The notes beneath the pieces are model-generated. The model was not told where the DNA came from, searched no databases, and worked only from the letters and a program-made list of their open reading frames with translations. Shown here one piece after another: positions 51,172 to 56,535 of a DNA stretch of 56,535 nucleotides. Origin of the DNA: Mycobacterium sp. 852002-51163_SCH5372311. Its GTDB lineage: Bacteria > Actinomycetota > Actinomycetes > Mycobacteriales > Mycobacteriaceae. A program made the translations under genes and the position numbers. The DNA lies in the NCBI RefSeq assembly GCF_001667115.1, contig NZ_LZIJ01000011.1, forward strand, positions 1 through 56,535, read 5' to 3'. How positions within the stretch are numbered: position 1 is the first letter of the stretch; the number at the start of each line of letters is the position of its first letter.

Positions 51172-52356
51172 CTAATTGCGCGGGAGGCCCAGTATCCGCT
51201 CGGCGATGATGTTCCGCTGAATTTCCGAGGTGCCGCCGGCAATGGTGGCGGCGAAGGTACGCACGTACCTGTCGAACCGGCTGCGATAGTGACTGTCGAG
51301 GTCGAGCGGGGCAAAGGGCGCGGTAATCCCATGCAGCAGAAGACCATCGGATCCGGTGGCGTTCAACGCGTCCTCGGTTGCGCGCTGCAGGGCTTCCGAG
51401 CCAAGCAGTTTGAGCACTGACTGCGCCGGTACATCCTCTTCGCCGCGAGCCGCCTTCGCTATCGCCGCCGAGCCGAGCAACTGCAGCGCCTGGGCATCCA
51501 TCACCAGGGTGGCGTAGTGATCGCGTTGCAGCGTGCCCGACGGCTCGAAATCGAGTGCCATCGCATGCAACAGGTTGACGTAATCCATCCACAGCATTGC
51601 GCGTTCGTGACCCAGCGAGCCGGTTGCCACTCGCCAGCCCCCGTCCAGCTCACCCACCAAGTTGCCGGCCGGCACCCGTACGTCGGTGAAAAACACCTCA
51701 TTGAAGTCGACTTCGTCAATATCGCACACGGACGCGAATGGACGGCACACTACACCTGGGGTATCGGTAGGGATCAACAACACGCTGATTCCCTTGTGTT
51801 TCGGCGCATTCGGATCGGTGCGCACGAACGTCAACAACACATCGGCGTCATGGGCACCCGACGTCCAGACCTTCTGGCCGTTGACCACGAAATGGTCGCC
51901 GTCAAGTACCGCACGTGTTTTCAGCGACGCCAGATCCGAGCCCGCCCCGGGTTCGCTCATGCCCAGCGACGCGGTGATCTCTGCGCGCAGAATCGGCACC
52001 GCCCATCGCTGCTTTTGTTCCTCCGTTCCAAACGACAACAGAGACGCCGCGATGATGCCGATGCCTTGCGGGTTGAAACTCGGATAGATCCGTCGTCGCG
52101 ACAACTCCTGGGCGTGCACGTAGCGCTGTAACAGCGTGGCGTTGCGACCGCCGAACTCCGGCGGATTGCCCGGTAGCAGCCAGCCGTTGTCGAATAGCAG
52201 CCGTTGCCATTGCCGCGCCCACTCCGGGATGTGTGAACTCGACCGCGACCGTTCGAACGCGGCGCCGGTTTCGGCGAGGCGGGGCAGCTGCGTGTCGAGG
52301 AACGCCACGAACTCGGCTCGAACCTCCTCGACCTCCGCGTCAAAAGTCAGCTGCAC
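51172..52356 (-). CDS. acyl-CoA dehydrogenase
   Basis: 394 residues from the GTG at 52356, chosen because the family N-terminus (VQLTFDAEVEEVRAEF) starts there and the longer frame to 52560 runs through the operator. The flavin motif is LGMSEPGAGSDLASLKTRAV; the end GGTSEIQRNIIAERILGLPRN is characteristic. Its start is nearly the same as that of the truncated ACAD at 1-74. It is divergent from the TetR gene, with the perfect palindrome at 52461 between them. Confidence 0.92.
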   Translation of the reverse strand: MQLTFDAEVEEVRAEFVAFLDTQLPRLAETGAAFERSRSSSHIPEWARQWQRLLFDNGWLLPGNPPEFGGRNATLLQRYVHAQELSRRRIYPSFNPQGIGIIAASLLSFGTEEQKQRWAVPILRAEITASLGMSEPGAGSDLASLKTRAVLDGDHFVVNGQKVWTSGAHDADVLLTFVRTDPNAPKHKGISVLLIPTDTPGVVCRPFASVCDIDEVDFNEVFFTDVRVPAGNLVGELDGGWRVATGSLGHERAMLWMDYVNLLHAMALDFEPSGTLQRDHYATLVMDAQALQLLGSAAIAKAARGEEDVPAQSVLKLLGSEALQRATEDALNATGSDGLLLHGITAPFAPLDLDSHYRSRFDRYVRTFAATIAGGTSEIQRNIIAERILGLPRN

Positions 52357-52460
52357 AGCACTCTCCGGAGCTTCCTGCGGTTGGCGACCCTTAGCGGATG
52401 AAGGTTTCCACCCACAACGCGGTCGGTTCTTTCGGTTTACGCTTCCATACGCACGTGTGA

Positions 52461-52475
52461 GAGAATAGTATTCTC
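52461..52475. promoter_or_regulatory. palindromic operator GAGAAT-AGT-ATTCTC
   Basis: Perfect 6-3-6 palindrome in the divergent gap between the acyl-CoA dehydrogenase (start 52356) and the TetR gene (start about 52532). A further GAGAAA half-site follows at 52481. The position suits control of both genes, including autoregulation of the TetR gene. Confidence 0.72.
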
Positions 52476-52531
52476 GTCGTGAGAAAGTTACAATCTCCGA
52501 CACGTCGTCCGTGAGGGGGTCGAGCGCACCG

Positions 52532-53251
52532 ATGTCACGGCGTTCTCCGGTACAGTCCAATCATGTTCTCCCCTCGCGGCAATCACCCGAGCCGTCGGTG
52601 ACCAATCCAGGCGAGGAGCCTGCCTGGAAGCAGCGCGCGGTCGAGCGGTCCATCAAGACCGCCAAACTTCGTGCCGCGCAACGCGTTCAGCGATTCTTGG
52701 ACGCAGCGCAAGCCATCATCATCGAAAAGGGCAGCACGGACTTTACCGTCCAGGAGGTCGTGGACCGGTCCAGGCAGTCGCTGCGCAGTTTCTATCTGCA
52801 GTTTGACGGCAAGCATGAGCTGCTGCTTGCGCTGTTCGAAGACGCGTTGAGTCGCTCAGCCGACCAGATCCGCGCGGCCACGGAAAGCCACTCCGACCCA
52901 ATCGAGCGCCTCAAGGTCGCCGTCGAGCTCTTGTATGAGGCGTCGCGCCCCGATCCAACGGCCAAGCGGCCACTGTTCACCGACTTTGCACCGCGGTTGC
53001 TGGTCACGCATCCCGCCGAGGTCAAGGTCGCCAATGCCCCGTTGATAGCGTTGCTGACCGAGCTCATGGAAGCGGCCGCCGAGGCCGGCGAGTTGCGCGC
53101 CGGGATCAACCCCAAGCGGGTTGCCGCCATAACTATGCAGACGGTCATGTTGATCGCGCAGTACAGCGGCGGCACCGACGACGCGACCGTCCACCCCATC
53201 ACTGCCGACGAGGTGTGGGACTTCTGCTCACGGGGATTCGCTCGTAGCTGA
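52532..53251 (+). CDS. TetR family transcriptional regulator (candidate for the GAGAAT palindrome)
   Basis: 239 residues from the ATG at 52532; GTG 52598 or an ATG at 52511 are possible. After a poorly conserved N-tail the helix-turn-helix reads VQRFLDAAQAIIIEKGSTDFTVQEVVDRSRQSLRSFYLQFDGKHELLLALFEDALSRSADQI. The C-terminal domain is all helical. The gene stands between two perfect GAGAAT palindromes (52461 and 53292), which makes it the best local candidate for their repressor. Its ligand may be a CoA ester of the catabolised compound (inference). Confidence 0.87.
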   Translation: MSRRSPVQSNHVLPSRQSPEPSVTNPGEEPAWKQRAVERSIKTAKLRAAQRVQRFLDAAQAIIIEKGSTDFTVQEVVDRSRQSLRSFYLQFDGKHELLLALFEDALSRSADQIRAATESHSDPIERLKVAVELLYEASRPDPTAKRPLFTDFAPRLLVTHPAEVKVANAPLIALLTELMEAAAEAGELRAGINPKRVAAITMQTVMLIAQYSGGTDDATVHPITADEVWDFCSRGFARS

Positions 53252-53291
53252 TAGGCACTGGTGAGCAAATACCGCACGCGGTTTGCCTTGC

Positions 53292-53306
53292 GAGAATCAG
53301 ATTCTC
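53292..53306. promoter_or_regulatory. palindromic operator GAGAAT-CAG-ATTCTC
   Basis: Perfect 6-3-6 palindrome in the 191-base gap between the TetR gene and the P450 gene, 137 bases upstream of the P450 start. Nearby AT-rich sequence (TAATATTCAG) may hold the promoter. Confidence 0.7.
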
Positions 53307-53442
53307 TAATATTCAGAACAAGAAGTAGCCAAAACGGATTCGTCGTTGACACTTGTTGGTGGGTGATGTCAGAGTTCACAAGCGACACGATGCGCGCTCT
53401 GGGGCGCCGCGCGCGGCAAGTTCCGGCGAGAGGCGATAATCC

Positions 53443-54645
53443 GTGACAGTCAGCGCGGCCAGCGACGTCTACTTCGACCCGTATGACGTGGAGCTGAACG
53501 CCGATCCGTACCCCATGTTCCGGCGACTGCGTGAAGAATCGCCGCTGTACTACAACGAACAACACGACTTCTACGCACTGAGCCGCTTCGCCGACGTCGA
53601 CCGCGGCATCGTCGACTACCAGACCTTCAGCTCGGCTCGGGGCGCGATCCTGGAGATCATCAAGGCGAATATCGACATCCCGCCCGGGACAGTAATTTTC
53701 GAGGATCCGCCGATCCACGACATTCACCGCAAGTTGTTGTCGCGGATGTTCACGCCGCGCAAGATCAACGAGCTGGAGCCCAAGATCCGCGAATTCTGCG
53801 CTCGCAGTTTGGATCCGCTGATCGGTACGGACCGGTTCGACTTCGTGGCCGACCTGGGCGCGCAGATGCCGATGCGGGTGATCGGCATGCTGCTGGGCGT
53901 TCCGGAGGAAGACCAAGAAGCCGCACGCGATTTCGCGAATGCGCAGATGCGAACCGAGGCCGGTAAGCCGATGGCGACCACCGCCGAAAGCATGGTCAAT
54001 CCCGAGTTCTTCGGCCAGTACATCGACTGGCGCGCCGAGCATCCCTCCGACGACATCATGACCGAACTGCTCAACGCGGAGTTCGTGGACGAGACCGGGA
54101 CCGTTCGCAGACTCACCCGCGATGAGCTGCTTACCTACGTCAGCGTGGTGTCCGGGGCGGGCAACGAGACGACGACCCGGCTGATCGGCTGGACCGGCAA
54201 GGTGCTGGCCGAGCATCCCGACCAGCGGCGAGCGCTCGTCGAGGATTCGTCGTTGATTCCCGCGGCCATCGAGGAGTTACTGCGCTTCGAGCCGCCGGCC
54301 CCACACGTGGCGCGTTACGTCACCCGCGATGTCGAGTACTACGGCCGACGGGTGCCCGAAGGCAGCGTGATGATGATGCTCATCGGCGCCGCCAACCGCG
54401 ACCACCGCCAATTTCCCCCGGACGGAGACGTTTTCGATATCCGGCGCGAGCCCCGCCAGCATCTGACCTTCAGTGTCGGCACCCACTACTGTCTGGGCTC
54501 CGCGCTGGCACGCCTGGAGGGCCGGATCGCGCTCGAGGAGATCTTGAAGCGCTTTCCCGAATGGGACGTCGACCTTGGCGAGTGCAGGCTGTCCCCGACG
54601 TCGACCGTGCGGGGCTGGGAGACCATGCCGGCCGTTCTCGGCTGA
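53443..54645 (+). CDS. cytochrome P450
   Basis: 400 residues from a GTG after GAGAGGCG. The I-helix is VVSGAGNETTTRL, the K-helix EELLR, and the heme loop FSVGTHYCLGSALARLEGR with Cys350. No ferredoxin gene follows, unlike the other two P450s; two SDR genes come next. It resembles the P450 at 34773 in its N-terminal part (SPLYYNEQHDFYALSRFADV), so these two are closer to each other than to the one at 38261. Confidence 0.93.
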   Translation: MTVSAASDVYFDPYDVELNADPYPMFRRLREESPLYYNEQHDFYALSRFADVDRGIVDYQTFSSARGAILEIIKANIDIPPGTVIFEDPPIHDIHRKLLSRMFTPRKINELEPKIREFCARSLDPLIGTDRFDFVADLGAQMPMRVIGMLLGVPEEDQEAARDFANAQMRTEAGKPMATTAESMVNPEFFGQYIDWRAEHPSDDIMTELLNAEFVDETGTVRRLTRDELLTYVSVVSGAGNETTTRLIGWTGKVLAEHPDQRRALVEDSSLIPAAIEELLRFEPPAPHVARYVTRDVEYYGRRVPEGSVMMMLIGAANRDHRQFPPDGDVFDIRREPRQHLTFSVGTHYCLGSALARLEGRIALEEILKRFPEWDVDLGECRLSPTSTVRGWETMPAVLG

Positions 54646-54669
54646 GCTTGTTAGGAAAAGAGGTAAGAC

Positions 54670-55509
54670 ATGACAGGGCGCGTTGACGGAAAAGTTGCCT
54701 TCATCACCGGAGCGGCGCGCGGTCAGGGCCGCAGCCACGCGGTGCGGCTGGCGGAGGAAGGCGCCGATATCATCGCCGTCGACGTCTGCAAGCCGATCGT
54801 GCAAAACACCACCATTCCGGCGTCGACGCCGGAGGATCTGGCCGAGACCGCCGATCTCGTCAAGGGTCTCAACCGCCGGATCGTCACGGCCGAAGTCGAT
54901 GTGCGTGACTACGACGCACTCAAAGCCGCAGTGGACAGCGGCGTCGAGCAGCTTGGCCGGCTGGACATCATCGTTGCCAACGCCGGGATCGGCAACGGCG
55001 GCGACACCCTGGACAAGACCAGCGAATACGACTGGCAGGAAATGATCGACGTGAACCTGTCCAGCGTCTGGAAAACGGTGAAAGCCGGTGTGCCGCATAT
55101 CATCGCGGGTGGCAACGGCGGCTCGATTATTCTGACGAGCTCGGTCGGCGGCCTGAAGGCCTACCCGCACTGCGGCAGCTACGTCGCGGCCAAGCACGGG
55201 GTGGTCGGAATCATGCGCTCCTTCGCAGTGGAATTGGGGCAGCACATGATTCGCGTGAACACCGTCAACCCGACGCACGTCAGCACCCCGATGATCATGA
55301 ACGAGGGAACCTGGAAGTTGTTCCGGCCGGATCTGGAGAATCCAGGCCCCGACGACATGGCCCCGATCTGTCAGATGTTCCACACGCTGCCGATACCGTG
55401 GGTCGAGGCGCAAGACATCAGCAACGCGGTGTTGTTCTTCGCCTCCGACGAGTCCCGGTATATCACCGGCGTCACCCTGCCTGTCGACGCGGGTAGCTGC
55501 CTTAAGTAG
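54670..55509 (+). CDS. mycofactocin-coupled SDR family oxidoreductase
   Basis: 279 residues. Besides the SDR core (TGAARGQGRSHAVRLAEEGADIIAVDV, NAGIGNGG, YVAAKHGVVG) it has the extra segment between strand 2 and helix (CKPIVQNTTIPASTPEDLAETADLVKGLNRR) that marks the mycofactocin-coupled subfamily. These enzymes keep NAD(H) bound and pass electrons to the redox peptide mycofactocin. Inference: it oxidises an alcohol made by the P450 just upstream (24-base gap). Confidence 0.88.
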   Translation: MTGRVDGKVAFITGAARGQGRSHAVRLAEEGADIIAVDVCKPIVQNTTIPASTPEDLAETADLVKGLNRRIVTAEVDVRDYDALKAAVDSGVEQLGRLDIIVANAGIGNGGDTLDKTSEYDWQEMIDVNLSSVWKTVKAGVPHIIAGGNGGSIILTSSVGGLKAYPHCGSYVAAKHGVVGIMRSFAVELGQHMIRVNTVNPTHVSTPMIMNEGTWKLFRPDLENPGPDDMAPICQMFHTLPIPWVEAQDISNAVLFFASDESRYITGVTLPVDAGSCLK

Positions 55510-55519
55510 CATCCGGTCT

Positions 55520-56365
55520 GTGAATGGACTTGCCGGGTTTGACGGACGTGGAGCGGTCATCACCGGTGGCGCGAGCGGCATCGGGTTAGCGGCGGCCACC
55601 GAGTTCGCCCGCCGCGGAGCCAAGGTTGTCCTCGCAGACATCGACAAGCCCCGGCTGGAAATGGCGGTGACGCACCTGCGTCGCGACGGGTTCGACGCGC
55701 ACGGAGTGATGTGCGACGTCCGTCATCTCGACGAGGTCACCGCACTCGCCGACGAGTCATTCCGGCTGCTCGGCCAGGTGGATGTGGTATTCAGCAATGC
55801 CGGTATTTGCGTGGCGGGGCCCATCGCGGAGATGACGCACGAGGACTGGCGGTGGGTGATCGACATCGACCTGTGGGGGTCGATTCATACCGTCGAAGCC
55901 TTCCTGCCCCGGTTGCTCGAGCAGGGCACCGGTGGCCACATCGCGTTTACGGCGTCCTTCGCCGGCCTGGTGCCCAACGCCGGACTCGGGACGTACGGCG
56001 TCGCCAAGTACGGTGTCGTCGCGCTCGCGGAAACGCTGGCCCGTGAGGTCAGGGACAACGGCATCGGGGTGTCGGTGCTGTGCCCGATGGTCATCGAAAC
56101 CAACTTGCTGGCCAACTCGGAACGAATCCGCGGCGCGGACTATGGGCTGGCTTCGACGCCCGACGTCACCGGATCGCTTGGGTCACTCCCCCAGCAAGAC
56201 GACACCCTCGGCATCGACGACGTTGCCCGTCTGATCGCCGATGCGATACTTGCCAACCGGCTCTACGTCCTTCCGCACGAGGCGTCCAGGGCGTCGATCC
56301 GCCGCAGGTTCGAGCGCATCGACCGCACTTTCGACGAACAGGCCGCCGAGGGCTGGCGGCATTAG
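55520..56365 (+). CDS. SDR family NAD(P)-dependent oxidoreductase
   Basis: 281 residues from a GTG. The cofactor site is TGGASGIGLAAATEFARRGAKVVLADID; NAGICVAGP and the active-site YGVAKYGVV with an upstream serine (TASFAGLVPN) complete the motif. It is a classical SDR without the mycofactocin insert. The gap to the previous gene is 10 bases, so it is in the same operon. Substrate unknown. Confidence 0.92.
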   Translation: MNGLAGFDGRGAVITGGASGIGLAAATEFARRGAKVVLADIDKPRLEMAVTHLRRDGFDAHGVMCDVRHLDEVTALADESFRLLGQVDVVFSNAGICVAGPIAEMTHEDWRWVIDIDLWGSIHTVEAFLPRLLEQGTGGHIAFTASFAGLVPNAGLGTYGVAKYGVVALAETLAREVRDNGIGVSVLCPMVIETNLLANSERIRGADYGLASTPDVTGSLGSLPQQDDTLGIDDVARLIADAILANRLYVLPHEASRASIRRRFERIDRTFDEQAAEGWRH

Positions 56366-56387
56366 TTTTGGCGAGCAGACGACGGGT

Positions 56388-56450
56388 TCCGGTGTGAACT
56401 GACGGCTTTCGGTGTGAACTGACGGCTTTCGGTGTGAAGCTAGGGCGGGA
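56388..56450. repeat. ~20-base tandem repeats (GTGTGAACTGACGGCTTTCG), same family as 36350-36515
   Basis: Two nearly exact copies and a third partial one, followed by a CTAGGGCGGGATCGAGCC block. The reverse complement of this order, including the GCCCTA block, appears at 36430-36515. Located between the SDR stop and a probable transposase 3' end. Confidence 0.7.
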
Positions 56451-56465
56451 TCGAGCCGGGCGGAT

Positions 56466-56535
56466 TCAAGCGGTGGCCGCAACAAACGTGGACGGGTCTG
56501 ACAGTAGCCGGTCGAGTTCTTCGGCGGGTGTGCGG
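56466..56535 (-). CDS. probable transposase, C-terminal fragment (runs off the window)
   Basis: The reverse strand reads RTPAEELDRLLSDPST, then FVAATA and a stop at 56466. The pattern (R)TPAE-x-LD-x-LL plus a short alanine-rich end is typical of the C-terminus of IS30- or IS481-like transposases in mycobacteria. Only 22 codons are visible, so the family is not certain. Confidence 0.5.
   Translation of the reverse strand, partial: RTPAEELDRLLSDPSTFVAATA

Overview
The window looks like chromosome from a slow-growing-type Mycobacterium or close relative. The DNA is GC-rich with GTG and TTG starts. Acyl-CoA dehydrogenases, P450s and [3Fe-4S] ferredoxins are abundant, one short-chain dehydrogenase is of the mycofactocin-coupled type, VapBC loci are present, and intergenic palindromes resemble those of mycobacteria. 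The species cannot be named from sequence alone. No rRNA, tRNA or CRISPR array was seen.

Layout. 1-1.1 kb: end of an acyl-CoA dehydrogenase pair (-). 1.1-3.2 kb: a decayed IS605-like element (frameshifted tnpB, remnant tnpA) that has cut a nitroreductase gene. 3.2-10.4 kb: a catabolic block (+) with a CMD-family protein, a hydroxyisobutyrate-dehydrogenase-like enzyme, two ACMSD-like amidohydrolases, a Rieske ferredoxin, an alpha/beta hydrolase, a NuoF-like diaphorase and a ferredoxin. 10.5-13.2 kb: a VapBC pair, an MHS-type transporter and a zinc-ribbon membrane protein. 13.3-31.2 kb: two divergent cyclase/STAND-ATPase regulators. One is a LuxR-type protein broken by a frameshift. The other is a giant of about 4,820 residues whose C-terminal three quarters is a tandem array of NTF2/SnoaL-like domains. 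31.3-31.9 kb: a second VapBC pair. 32-56.4 kb: a second, larger catabolic region with a DUF35-thiolase fusion, three P450s, two P450-linked ferredoxins, a zinc alcohol dehydrogenase, a thiolase, several acyl-CoA dehydrogenases, an ACMSD-like amidohydrolase, a CMD-family protein, a Rieske oxygenase, an unusual amidohydrolase, a SnoaL protein, two TetR regulators and two SDRs. The right edge carries the 3' end of a probable transposase gene beside short tandem repeats.

How the genes may work together. Both catabolic regions combine hydroxylation (P450s with ferredoxins, Rieske oxygenase), alcohol oxidation (SDR, ADH), CoA-ester beta-oxidation (ACAD pairs, thiolases) and ring or C-C cleavage (amidohydrolases, CMD, hydrolases). 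This fits breakdown of a hydrophobic, possibly cyclic compound; the substrate is not identifiable. A perfect palindrome, GAGAAT-N3-ATTCTC, occurs in front of at least four of these transcription units at both ends of the window. It probably marks one regulon, perhaps controlled by the TetR protein at 52.5 kb.

The most unusual object is the giant regulator at 16.7-31.2 kb: SARP/BTAD DNA-binding region, class III cyclase domain with its key residues, STAND ATPase and TPR-like region, followed by 2 short and 12 full repeat units (about 26 NTF2-like folds by my reading).
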